Origin: Dysgonamonadaceae bacterium
GTDB lineage: Bacteria > Bacteroidota > Bacteroidia > Bacteroidales > Azobacteroidaceae
NCBI GenBank assembly: GCA_031272075.1
Contig: JAISUK010000086.1
Span: forward strand, 1 to 46,954
Length of the DNA: 46,954 nt
Reading direction: 5' to 3'
Numbering within the stretch: the first letter of the stretch is position 1; the number at the start of each line of letters is the position of its first letter. This document shows, piece by piece, positions 1-8,328 of this stretch. The notes beneath the pieces were generated by a model. That model worked only from the letters and a program-made list of their open reading frames with translations. It was not told the DNA's origin and did not search any database. Both the position numbers and the translations under genes were made by a program.

Positions 1-2105
1 GCCGCTTCCAAGTTGATGGCGCTTTCCCATGGGCGGCAAAACGTGCCGTTGGGATGTCCGTCCACGTAATATTCCACCCATGCGCCTGTAGAATCGAGTA
101 CGGAGAGCATATCGTCATACACCTGCGCCGCAAGCGGATTACCGGTCAGCGTCAGCGCATACAGGAAAAATCCGTAATCGTAGCCCGTGATTTTGTTGAT
201 TCCGTTATTCGCCTGTTTCGACGGCAACATGCGATTGCGAATGTAAAAATCGGCCAGTTCATTCAATTGTTTGCCGAGGATACCGGGGTCGATAAAGGCG
301 TCGTGCGTATAATAGGGCATCAGCGTAACCGACGGCAGGAAAAACGTTTCCGGCGCTACGGCGGGCAACGATGAGCGGACGAAGCAGTTTGCACAGAGGT
401 AACGGTTGGTTTCCGTATGCTGCGTCCATCCGAAGAACTGACAGCCTTCGACGGCATTTGCCTGTTCGCAGACGCCATGCCGAAATTCCGGATAAGTTTC
501 CCCTTTCATCCGGTCGGGGTTGTTGGTGGCTAATCTGCCTTCGCGCAGAAAGTTGATGTTATACGCCTGTTTTGTCGCGTTCAGGATCTGTCGCGCTTCC
601 GTCAACCGATCGCCGGTCATTTTGCCGTTTGTTTCCGCCCATGCAAGCAAAGCCTCGCCGCCGTTGATAAAGAGCAGCGTGGCTTCGGCGGAACCGTCCA
701 TCAGCGCAGAACGCGGCAGCAGGCCGCCGGCCACAAATGTTTCGTCGCCATTGAACGGCAACATCCCTTTCAGCAGTTGGTGTGTCTGCACGTCCCAAGC
801 CCATTCGAGCATCGGATAAATATGCGCGATAAAGGCGTTGTCGTTGGTCGTTTGCAGATAGTCAAACGCTTGAATAATCAGGTAACCGGTGATCTCCACG
901 TCGTCGTTTTCATGGATGTGAAAAGCGAAGTTTCCAAGGCCTTGCGCATTGTGGATGCGTCCTTCTTTTTGCCATATCCGATAATAAAAATCAAGAATTT
1001 GCCGCGCTTCATCGGTGTAACCGAGTTTCAGTAATCCCCGCGAAACGCCGTACTGGTCGCGCACATAACCCAAATGATAGTTGTAGCCGGCGATAACCGC
1101 GCCTTCCTGTCCCTGCTGGCATTTAATCATAACCGCCACGTCATCAATTGTCTGTAAAAGTTTCGCGCGTTGCGGAGCGCCTGCCGGCAACAGGGATTCA
1201 AAATTTCGCCGCCGAGCGGTAAACGTTTGCCACCAATCGCGCGTCTGTTGAAGCCATAGGGTTGGAGATTCATTTATGATTTTTCTTGTTGCGGAAGCAC
1301 ATTCCGGATAGTTTCCGCCGATAACGTACAAAAAACTTTCTCCAGGTTTTATCTGTAAGCGGCTGCTGTCTAATGTTACGGCGCCTGTTGTAACGAACTG
1401 ATGGCATTGTTCTCGGATCAGCGGATAATCGTTGTAAAACGGTGTTCCCGGAGGCGTTTTCATCAGGAAGGCCGTAGTTGCGGCGTCGTGAATGACGGAT
1501 TTATTATCTATTATAGGACTTTTGTGCAGCGTCGCCCGATAATAAAAAGCCTGCAAAGCCTTAATCTTACGAATAAAACAAGGCGTTCCGGCGACCACGA
1601 AGTCGGTTATTTCGGCAACAGGTTCACCGTTTTTGCTGATCTGGTGATGCCAGACGGCCGTGCCTTTTTCGCGTTCGGAAGCGACGGAATATTCCTTCGG
1701 AAGTTGTAACGACAATACCGAAGGCGAGCTGTAGGGCGGCCCGATCAACTGTATGATGTCGGACTGTTGCCCGTAAACGAGCATTTGTCCGTTGCCGAGG
1801 CTGTGTACCGCTGTACCCGGCACTTCCCATCCGACATTCATGCTGCCCAGCTTCAAATCTTCAAATTTTGTTCCCCATTGCGCAATTCTCCAGATGGGTT
1901 TACCCGAACCTGCTCCAAAGGGTGTAATCGTATCCTGATTTTGAGGTTCAAGGGTAGTAACGCCGGAAATACCGATCCCGTCTTGAAACTTCAGATCGCG
2001 GAAAATTGTTATTTCATTCACTGTTTCATCTACAGTTTCATTTTGCGATGTTTCCTTACATCTCAAAAAGATAAGCAGACATACCAAGATCGCTAATTTG
2101 TACAT
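1..2105 (-). CDS. Putative (alpha/alpha)6-barrel glycoside hydrolase (GH15-like), partial
   Basis: An uninterrupted frame starts at an ATG whose first base is 2105 and leaves the window at base 1, giving about 701 residues without the C-terminus. The N-terminus has a hydrophobic signal-like stretch (residues 3-15) followed by Cys16. The Arg at -1 makes a lipobox weak. After a beta-rich N-terminal half comes a helical half with an Asn-Tyr...Tyr-Val-Arg-Asp-Gln segment near residue 345, an acidic His-Glu-Asn-Asp-Asp-Val-Glu segment near 400 and Asp-Gly-Ser-Ala-Glu-Ala near 470. This layout resembles glucoamylase-type six-hairpin glycosidases; the family assignment is inferred from pattern only. 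It starts 11 bases after the upstream SusD-like gene stops, so it is the enzyme gene of that locus. It is the only gene there without a visible lesion. Confidence 0.6.
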   Translation of the reverse strand, partial: MYKLAILVCLLIFLRCKETSQNETVDETVNEITIFRDLKFQDGIGISGVTTLEPQNQDTITPFGAGSGKPIWRIAQWGTKFEDLKLGSMNVGWEVPGTAVHSLGNGQMLVYGQQSDIIQLIGPPYSSPSVLSLQLPKEYSVASEREKGTAVWHHQISKNGEPVAEITDFVVAGTPCFIRKIKALQAFYYRATLHKSPIIDNKSVIHDAATTAFLMKTPPGTPFYNDYPLIREQCHQFVTTGAVTLDSSRLQIKPGESFLYVIGGNYPECASATRKIINESPTLWLQQTRDWWQTFTARRRNFESLLPAGAPQRAKLLQTIDDVAVMIKCQQGQEGAVIAGYNYHLGYVRDQYGVSRGLLKLGYTDEARQILDFYYRIWQKEGRIHNAQGLGNFAFHIHENDDVEITGYLIIQAFDYLQTTNDNAFIAHIYPMLEWAWDVQTHQLLKGMLPFNGDETFVAGGLLPRSALMDGSAEATLLFINGGEALLAWAETNGKMTGDRLTEARQILNATKQAYNINFLREGRLATNNPDRMKGETYPEFRHGVCEQANAVEGCQFFGWTQHTETNRYLCANCFVRSSLPAVAPETFFLPSVTLMPYYTHDAFIDPGILGKQLNELADFYIRNRMLPSKQANNGINKITGYDYGFFLYALTLTGNPLAAQVYDDMLSVLDSTGAWVEYYVDGHPNGTFCRPWESAINLEA

Positions 2106-2116
2106 GACATTATGTT

Positions 2117-3577
2117 TTATTTAACAGACAATGTAAAATTATCGAATTGAGTATGCGTTTCCAGGGAAAATATACCTGCAACTCCACCCGTAAAACGAAC
2201 GGCAGAATCTGTCACCCTTTCATCGAACACTGTTTCGCCGGTATCGAGAGAAGTGATTTTTACATCAAATGCCCCCGGAGTATCCGAAAATACGGTCAGC
2301 CGATAGAATGTATTACCGCCCTGGAAAGCATACCCCGACTTGTTGAACATGACTCCAGACCATCCCATACCTCCATTGTTAGTTGCAAGGAACTGAACAA
2401 GTCCTCCTGCACCTCCAACTCGGAGCACATACCAGTTGTCAGCATCCTGTGCATTGAAAATTAATCCTGCAAAACAGGTCCCGGCCGCTACATCTATTCT
2501 AAAATCAATACCGAGCCTAAAGCTGTGTCCCATATCATTTTCCGTAACAGCGCTATCCAGTTTGCAAAGTATCTTTCCTTCTTCAGAATACAGCAGCTGA
2601 TTATCTATACGGAATTGACCGCCAATTATTTCCCATCCCTTGCCGAGGATATCTGATGCGGATTTATCTACCCAAGCGGTTGAGCTACGGTTGAAATCGT
2701 CGCTAAAAATCAGGCCGACTTCAAATTCAAACGGCAAAGACCGAACACCTTCCTTTTCTACATAAAGATTGATTACTCCGTCAGGTGTTCCATAAGGGAT
2801 TTTTGTTACGATCGTATATTGATTTTCACGAGTGATCTCCCCAGGGACATCCCCGAAAAACACTTTATTGCCATTTTTTGCGAAATTGGTGCCGACATTG
2901 TTTTTCTTACATGCGGCCAAATAGCAATATGTTTTCACCAAATAACCGGATGCTGTCCATTTATTCGCCCTGCCTGTGATTCCCGCTCTGTCGGGAAGAG
3001 ATTCGCTTGCAAATGTCAAATCTTCAATCGCTTGCAGGAAAACCTCCTGTAGGCTGTTGCGCGGCGCTTCAGGATCTTGATAGGAAGTGGTATAAACCGG
3101 CGCTCCACCATACAGTACACCCAAATAAAAATAAAAAAATCCGCGTAAAAAGTGCGCTTCACCCTTGATTTCTGTTTTTCGGGTAAGGCTCATATCAATG
3201 TCTTCAATCTTTTCGAGCAGATAGTTGGTACGGTTGATACTGTTATACAGCGTGTGCCACGCTGCACTAAACATCAGATGGTCTTCCGGATAAGTTCCCA
3301 ATGGAAATTGTCCGAATGTAGGCTCTGAAAGTCCTTCCCTCAATACACATTCATCTGTTCCGGAATCTAATAATGACTGAATACCAGATCCAAATAATGT
3401 ATATGCACTCCCCCCTACCAAACGGTTATAACAGCCGGTGATCGCAAGTTCGGCGTCGTTCGCCGTCTTATAAAAATTATCCGCAGTAGTGTTTGAAAAC
3501 GGCACTGTGTTAAGATAATCATTGCAACCGGTCGTAAGAAGCAATGTTGCAGTTACAAAGAATAATATTTTTTTCAT
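2117..3577 (-). pseudogene. SusD-like N-terminus fused in frame to IPT/TIG + LamG-like C-terminus (chimeric remnant)
   Basis: The 486-residue frame starts at the ATG at 3577 (Met-Lys-Lys signal, lipobox Leu-Thr-Thr-Gly-Cys). An in-frame ATG 14 codons upstream lies inside a dispersed repeat and is unlikely to be the native start. Residues 1 to about 229 are a typical SusD/RagB N-terminal half with tetratricopeptide-like helices. From about residue 230 the sequence switches to an IPT/TIG beta domain (Asn-Phe-Ala-Lys-Asn-Gly-Asn-Lys-Val-Phe-Phe-Gly) and then a LamG-like jelly roll to the end. SusD proteins are normally about 500-650 residues, all SusD fold. The likely cause is a deletion joining susD to a downstream surface glycan-binding protein gene, with the junction near base 2890. 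A designed fusion cannot be excluded, but the neighbouring genes carry lesions too. Confidence 0.75.
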
Positions 3578-3598
3578 ACGTAAATCATTTGTTTTTAA

Positions 3599-3667
3599 AA
3601 GGTCGTATGGAACTCGCATGTCATTATTGTCATCAACTTGGATGTTTGTTAAATCATGCTCGTTTCA
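3599..3667 (-). repeat. Dispersed ~68-bp repeat, copy A
   Basis: On the minus strand this reads TGAAACGAGCATGATTT then, after a one-base length difference from the other copies, AACATCCAAGTTGATGAC and ATGCGAGTTCCATACGACC. It is nearly identical to copies at 13124-13191 and 23326-23393. It sits between the susC remnant and the susD start, 21 bases before the susD ATG, in the direction of transcription. The internal ATG at 3619 is in frame with susD and would add 14 residues. Confidence 0.9.
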
Positions 3668-3702
3668 TAGTTATATTATTGTAATATAATTATTTAATAA
3701 AA

Positions 3703-5000
3703 TTAAAAAGTAATATTTACACCTGCTATGGCAGATCGTGAGCGAGGATAAGATATTCTGTCGAATCCTTGAAGCAAAAACACATTGGAATCGACTTCAG
3801 GATCAAATCCTGAATATTTTGTCCAGGTGTAGAGATTGTCTGCCGTTACATAAATTTTCAAATCGGAAACGCCCCAAATGAGTTTCTTTTTGGGAAATCT
3901 ATATCCGATGGTCACTGTTTTTAGACGCAGAAATGAGGCGTCTTCCACATAATAACTTGAGACTTGTGACGCCGTAGTATTTTCCGTATCAACACTGAAT
4001 GTTCCATATCTATTGGTAGGATTTTCGGGCGTCCATCTGTTTTCCCAAAAATCTTTTGTCAGGTTCAAATAAGCCAGCGGAGCGCCTCCTTCCAGCCGGT
4101 AACGCGATTCGTTGAAGACTTCATTGCCATACTGACCATTTAGAAATACAGACAGTTCTAATCCCTTATACTTAAAATTATTGCCGATACCGCCAAAAAA
4201 TCGGGGGCTGCTGTGGCTGATGATGGTCTTGTCATACTCATTGACAACATTGTCTGTACTGCCATCAATATTTTTGAACTTGAAAGAGCCTGGTTTGACA
4301 TTGACCCCCTGGAAACTGACCACATCCGGTTTCAAAGTGAATACCCTTGACGCATAAGGGATGGAAGGATCGCTGTCGTTTTGCCATACCCGACAGCGAC
4401 CACTTCTTCCAATGATTGTACATCGTCTAATAGTGTTATTTCAAAAGATTTGTTTCCGATCGACGACGCTTTGATTTCTTTTGTGACATATCCGATATAG
4501 GAGATTTGCAATACAGCTTTTTCACCTACATTGAGCGAAAACGCTCCCCGCTCATCCGTAACAATGCCATTCCGAGTGCCTTTTTCGATGACAGTGGCGC
4601 CGGTGAGGGGATCGCCATTCTCATCAATGACGGTGCCGGAGATTGATTTTTTCGTTTCGGTTTGGGTGCCGGTTTTCGGGGAAAAGGTGATCACGATATT
4701 CAAATCTTTCTTTGTGAACGCAAGTCCTTTTCCTCTGAACGCTTGCGTGAGTACTTGTTCTACGGTTGCATTTTTCGCCTCCACCGAAACAATGACTTCC
4801 GCCGCATCTTTATCGGTAATAAAAAAGGAATGAGGATATACCACTCCCAGTTTTTTTACCAATTCATTTACACTCACATTCTGCAAAGAGATGCTTTTTT
4901 TCACTTCGTTTTGAGCATGTACGTAACTGAATTGCGACAGTCCAAGCAATGCCACCAACATGCTTAACAGATAAAAATTCTTTTTTTGTGTCTTTCTCAT
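3703..5000 (-). pseudogene. SusC/RagA-like TonB-dependent transporter, internally deleted and frameshifted
   Basis: From the ATG at 5000 the frame encodes a signal peptide, an STN secretin/TonB short domain (about residues 35-100), a CarboxypepD_reg domain (about 118-195) and the TonB-box segment Val-Ala-Val-Gly-Tyr-Gly near 200-206. About base 4385 it jumps, out of frame, into the last ~225 residues of a SusC barrel, which read to 3703 and end Val-Asn-Ile-Thr-Phe. The two parts overlap by only a few bases in different frames. SusC proteins are about 1000-1100 residues, so some 600 residues (plug and most of the barrel) are missing. The STN domain shows it was once coupled to the anti-sigma/sigma pair just upstream. 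Confidence 0.9.
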
Positions 5001-5105
5001 GAATAATTTATTTTATAATTCGTATTTTTGCATGGTTTATACAAAACGACGGTGCTGATTCTGTTATTACACAGAATTTCCCTGTTTGGTTTTGTATTGC
5101 TTTGC

Positions 5106-5148
5106 AAAAGAGTCCGTGTAGATTCCCCAATCAGTCGGACTCTTTTTT
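5106..5148 (-). terminator. Hairpin terminator between the anti-sigma remnant and susC remnant
   Basis: Inverted arms AAAAGAGTCCG (5106-5116) and CGGACTCTTTT (5136-5146) enclose a 19-base loop. T runs follow on both strands, so it could work in either direction. It lies just after the anti-sigma stop (5152), consistent with separating regulator from transporter transcripts. Confidence 0.75.
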
Positions 5149-5151
5149 ATG

Positions 5152-5638
5152 TTACATCTTTTTTATCAATATATTTGTTCCTTTTATTTCATACTTGAAT
5201 TTTAATTCTTTTTCCAACGCCGACAGGATTTCTTCTATCGATTCTTCCGTTAAGAAAGAGGCTGTAATGTTTTTCGATTCTATCTCCGAATAATCTACTG
5301 TGATGGATACGCCGTGAATGTGTTCCAGTTTTTTCAGCAGTTCTCCGAACGGGATGCCCTGATAAAAATATCGTCCTTCTTTCCACGCTGTATTGTACTG
5401 TATATCAGTCGTTTGATGTTCGTATTTTTCGGTAGTGACGTGACCAGATTTTTTTCTCTACCGATCGCGACAGGTCTTTATCCGTTTCGACGTCGGCATT
5501 CCAATATTCCTTGATAGCATGATACATCGCATCATCCGTTTCGCTGGCTTTGAACAACTCTTCGAGCAGCTCTTTTTCTTTTTCAGTAGCTTCTCCGGAC
5601 AATGTTTTTGATACCAATAGTGAAAAATCTTTCTCCAT
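5152..5638 (-). pseudogene. FecR-family anti-sigma factor, internally deleted and frameshifted
   Basis: From the ATG at 5638 (Met-Glu-Lys-Asp-Phe-Ser) about 77 residues match the cytoplasmic N-terminal domain of Bacteroidetes FecR-type anti-sigma factors; the frame ends at 5405. In another frame the sequence continues with about 80 residues from the C-terminal end of the same family: Asn-Thr-Ala-Trp-Lys-Glu-Gly, then a DUF4974/STN-like tail ending at 5152-5154. The transmembrane helix and most of the FecR domain, roughly 170 residues judging from the usual length near 330, are gone. The gene sits between an ECF sigma gene and an STN-type susC, the usual order for trans-envelope signalling. 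Confidence 0.85.
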
Positions 5639-5702
5639 AATATATAATGTCTTCTCTTTTAAAGACACATTTTTTGCAGCAATCCCCCATTCGAGGTGCA
5701 AA

Positions 5703-6297
5703 TTATTTACGGAATTTGAGTTTTTCTTTCAGTTTTTCTACTGCTGATGCGACTTGTTTCTCAATGGTTTTGATGGAGACAGCCATGATTTCAGCAGCTT
5801 CGCGGTAACTTTTTTTGTGTTCGCGGATCAAAAGGAATGCGAGTTTGGTGCGAGTAGGGAGTTCGTTGATCGCTTGATTTAATTCCGCCGCTGTTTCTTT
5901 GGAGATATAAACGGATTCCGGTGTGGTGTCGGTGAAGCAGAAAGCGTCCGCGCTGATGGAATCCAGATCCACCATCGTCAGGTTTTGGCTTCTGAGATGA
6001 TTGAGCGCTTTGTTGCGAGCTATGATAAACAGATAATTGTCGAGATTGCAGATCTCCAGCAAGGCGTCGCGATGGAGCCAGACGGTTACGAAGACGTCGG
6101 AAGCAATTTCTTCGCAAGCGAAGCGGTCATTCACCAAAAGAGACACGAAACGGATCACCTTTTCACGGTAGTTGTTTATTAGGTCGAGGTTAACGGCAAT
6201 GTAGTAGACACTTGCAGATCACCTTTTCACGGTAGTTGTTTATTAGCAGGCGAAACCATTTCTCAAAATCACTATTTTGCGGGGTATCTATCATCAT
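5703..6297 (-). pseudogene. ECF RNA polymerase sigma factor broken by a 64-bp insertion
   Basis: The N-terminus (ATG at 6297 or 6294, Met-Ile-Asp-Thr-Pro-Gln) is open to Tyr-Arg-Glu-Lys-Val-Ile, then hits a stop. The segment encoding Leu-Ile-Asn-Asn-Tyr-Arg-Glu-Lys-Val-Ile is present twice (6217-6246 and 6153-6182) with 34 unrelated bases between. From the second copy the frame is open to 5703 with sigma region 2 and region 4 (helix-turn-helix Ser-Tyr-Arg-Glu-Ala-Ala-Glu-Ile). Removing 64 bp restores a normal ECF protein of about 175 residues. A GTG at 6158 could start a protein lacking about the first 26 residues, so residual function is possible but doubtful. Confidence 0.85.
6153..6246. 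repeat. 30-bp direct repeat pair flanking 34 bp within the sigma gene
   Basis: Bases 6153-6182 and 6217-6246 are identical (starting gatcacct, ending tttattag). The repeat distance is 64, which is not a multiple of three, so the duplication shifts the frame of the sigma gene. The 34 bases between the copies are not recognisable as part of the sigma gene. Confidence 0.95.
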
Positions 6298-6307
6298 TCC
6301 TACATAG

Positions 6308-6392
6308 CGGAGAGAGAGGGATTCGAACCCCCGGTACCCTTCGGTACAACGGTTTTCAAGACCGCCGCGATCGACCACTCTGCCATCTCTCC
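6308..6392 (-). tRNA. tRNA-Ser (UGA)
   Basis: The 85-base class II cloverleaf has acceptor stem GGAGAGA/TCTCTCC with discriminator G, anticodon loop CTTGAAA (anticodon UGA), a long variable arm (GTACC-GAAG-GGTAC) and T loop TTCGAAT. CCA is not encoded. The sigma-gene start codon lies only about 10 bases beyond the tRNA 3' end, so the two may be co-transcribed. A possible promoter upstream is TTTG, 19 bases, TTCCTTTG near 6419-6450. Confidence 0.95.
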
Positions 6393-6717
6393 TGACAAAT
6401 CGCTATTGAAAAAGCGATACAAAGGAAAGACATTTTTTTGGTTTTTCAAACGCTTTTCGCAAAATAATAGGCAAACGATTGACTATTTTGGCATTACCAT
6501 TTGCCGTACCACGCGCATATTTTCCTTCATACTCACACTTTGCGGCAACATCCGTCTGTGTATATTGAATTGGAAATTGTTTTATTCACATTTTTATCCG
6601 CTTTAACATGAAAAAAAACAGGTTCATTCTAAGTATTTTTAAAGTATCGCTCAATATTATTTGCATCTATTAAAGATTTTCTGCAATTTTGCATGTTTGT
6701 TTTATAATGAATTGGAT
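6393..6717. other. Intergenic region between tRNA-Ser and the inositol-lipid operon
   Basis: It holds the presumed tRNA promoter and a small hairpin (atcgct...agcgat, 6406-6419) just upstream of the tRNA. It must also hold the promoter of the plus-strand operon starting at 6718, but no clear TAnnTTTG box was found for it. No convincing reading frame is present. Confidence 0.5.
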
Positions 6718-7422
6718 ATGAATTATGCAATTATAGCTGCCGGCGAGGGTTCTCGATTGGTAGAAGAAGGCGTTATGGAGCCTAAGCCGCTGGTCAGGTT
6801 AAACGGCATTCCGTTGATTGACCGGCTTGTTGCCATTTTCCTGAAAAATGGGGCGACTTCGATCACCATCATTGTAAACGAAGAAATGAAATCCGTGCAA
6901 CGGCATCTCTCAGAATGGAAATTGGCGGTGCCGCTGCATGTTATTGTCAAATCAACATTGAGTTCGATGCACAGTTTTTATGAAGTCAGTCGTTTTTTGA
7001 ACGAAGGTAAGTTTTGCTTCACCACCGTAGATACGATTTTTCGGGAAGAAGAATTTTCCGGATTTATCAGGACATTTCTTTCCGACAGCGTCTATGATGG
7101 AATGATGGCGGTAACGGATTTTATTGATGATGAAAAGCCATTGTATGTGAATGTCGACAATGAAATGACGATTACGGATTTTACCGATCAGCCTTCGGTC
7201 TCAACCGCACACCGTTATGTTTCGGGTGGCGTTTATTGCCTTTCATCCAATGCTTTGCCGGTATTGGCACAGTGTGTGGAAAACGGCATTTCGCGGATGC
7301 GTAATTATCAGCGGGAATTGATTAAACACGGTTTGAAACTGAAAGCCTATCCATTCAAGAAAATTGTAGATGTGGATCATGCAAGCGATATTAAGAAAGC
7401 AGAATTTTTTTTACTCTCATAA
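6718..7422 (+). CDS. Sugar/inositol-phosphate nucleotidyltransferase
   Basis: The protein has 234 residues, with the start placed at the ATG giving Met-Asn-Tyr-Ala-Ile-Ile-Ala-Ala-Gly-Glu-Gly-Ser-Arg-Leu, the nucleotide-binding signature of NTP transferases. The Pro-Lys-Pro-Leu substrate motif follows at about residues 23-26. The family activates phosphorylated alcohols or sugars with CTP or similar nucleotides. As first gene of an operon with a CDP-alcohol phosphatidyltransferase and inositol-3-phosphate synthase, a CTP:inositol-1-phosphate cytidylyltransferase-like role is reasonable, but the substrate is inferred from context. The next gene begins 12 bases after its stop. Confidence 0.8.
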   Translation: MNYAIIAAGEGSRLVEEGVMEPKPLVRLNGIPLIDRLVAIFLKNGATSITIIVNEEMKSVQRHLSEWKLAVPLHVIVKSTLSSMHSFYEVSRFLNEGKFCFTTVDTIFREEEFSGFIRTFLSDSVYDGMMAVTDFIDDEKPLYVNVDNEMTITDFTDQPSVSTAHRYVSGGVYCLSSNALPVLAQCVENGISRMRNYQRELIKHGLKLKAYPFKKIVDVDHASDIKKAEFFLLS

Positions 7423-7434
7423 TACCATAGTAAA

Positions 7435-8328
7435 ATGACGACGTTAAAAATTGCAGGTGTACGTAGAGACAGCCACTTTTCTCCCAACCATATAGGGAAT
7501 GATGCCGCTATTTTTAATCTGACGGTGGAGCATCTGAAGAAAGCGGGGTGCAGGATTACGGAATATTCCGAGACGGAATTTCTGGAAAAGTCCATCGATG
7601 AAGAGATTATTATTAATATGGCCCGTGATAAAATGGTCATACGAAAATTGCAGGAACAGGAAAACGACAATAAGTTGGTAATCAATTCCGGCTATGGTAT
7701 CGATAACTGTACCCGCGAAAAAATGACCCGTTTGCTGATAGACAATCAAATACCACATCCGAAGAGCATGATTGTCTCAACCGACCAACCGCTTCCGGTC
7801 AGTGTCGAATTTATGACCAAACGCTACTGGATCAAGCGGGGTGATTTCCATGCGATTCATCGCGAAGATGTGACCTATACCCGCAATATTGAAGAAGCCG
7901 AAACCGTATTGAACGAATATGCGTTGCGCGGTATTCGCACTGCGGTGTTGAACGAACACCTGATCGGCGATCTTATCAAATTCTACGGTGTCGCCGGGAC
8001 GAATTTCTTTTATTGGTTTTATCCGAACGACTTGAATCACAGTAAATTCGGCTGGGAGAAAATCAATGGCCAGGCTACAGGTATTCCTTTTGATCTCAAT
8101 TACTTGAAACAACTATGCAACCGCACTGCCGAAGTGCTGAACATCGATATCTATGGCGGTGATTGCGTTGTGGGGTTGGATGGTGATGTGAAAATTATCG
8201 ATTTCAATGACTGGCCGAGTTTTGCCCCCTGTCGTTCGGAAGCGGCTCCCTATATCGCACAATGTATTTATTCTAAAGCCACTGTATTTGTACAACAGCA
8301 ATCTAATATGATTTGTAATGACAGATAA
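7435..8328 (+). CDS. ATP-grasp family protein of unknown reaction
   Basis: The protein has 297 residues. The C-terminal half carries ATP-grasp hallmarks: a Lys-containing strand (Tyr-Trp-Ile-Lys-Arg-Gly-Asp near 127), a Gly-Gly-Asp-Cys-Val-Val segment near 241, and the metal-binding Asp-Phe-Asn-Asp-Trp-Pro near 254-259. ATP-grasp enzymes make acyl-phosphate ligations or, in the ITPK branch, phosphorylate inositol phosphates. Its place between a nucleotidyltransferase and a phosphatidyltransferase (its end overlaps the next gene by 11 bases) suggests it acts on inositol or the inositol headgroup. That is inference; a peptide or amino-acid ligase is an alternative. No signal peptide or membrane segment is seen. 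Confidence 0.7.
   Translation: MTTLKIAGVRRDSHFSPNHIGNDAAIFNLTVEHLKKAGCRITEYSETEFLEKSIDEEIIINMARDKMVIRKLQEQENDNKLVINSGYGIDNCTREKMTRLLIDNQIPHPKSMIVSTDQPLPVSVEFMTKRYWIKRGDFHAIHREDVTYTRNIEEAETVLNEYALRGIRTAVLNEHLIGDLIKFYGVAGTNFFYWFYPNDLNHSKFGWEKINGQATGIPFDLNYLKQLCNRTAEVLNIDIYGGDCVVGLDGDVKIIDFNDWPSFAPCRSEAAPYIAQCIYSKATVFVQQQSNMICNDR

Noticed and set aside
54-1034. Plus-strand frames of 60-110 codons near the left edge
   Set aside because: A single minus-strand frame covers 1-2105 without a stop and has glycosidase-like features.
5703-6158. Intact sigma factor starting from the GTG at 6158
   Set aside because: It would lack about the first 26 residues, which are present upstream but separated by a frame-breaking duplication.
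6308-6392. tRNA-Ser as an integration site for a mobile island
   Set aside because: No integrase gene and no second copy of the tRNA 3' end were seen in the window.
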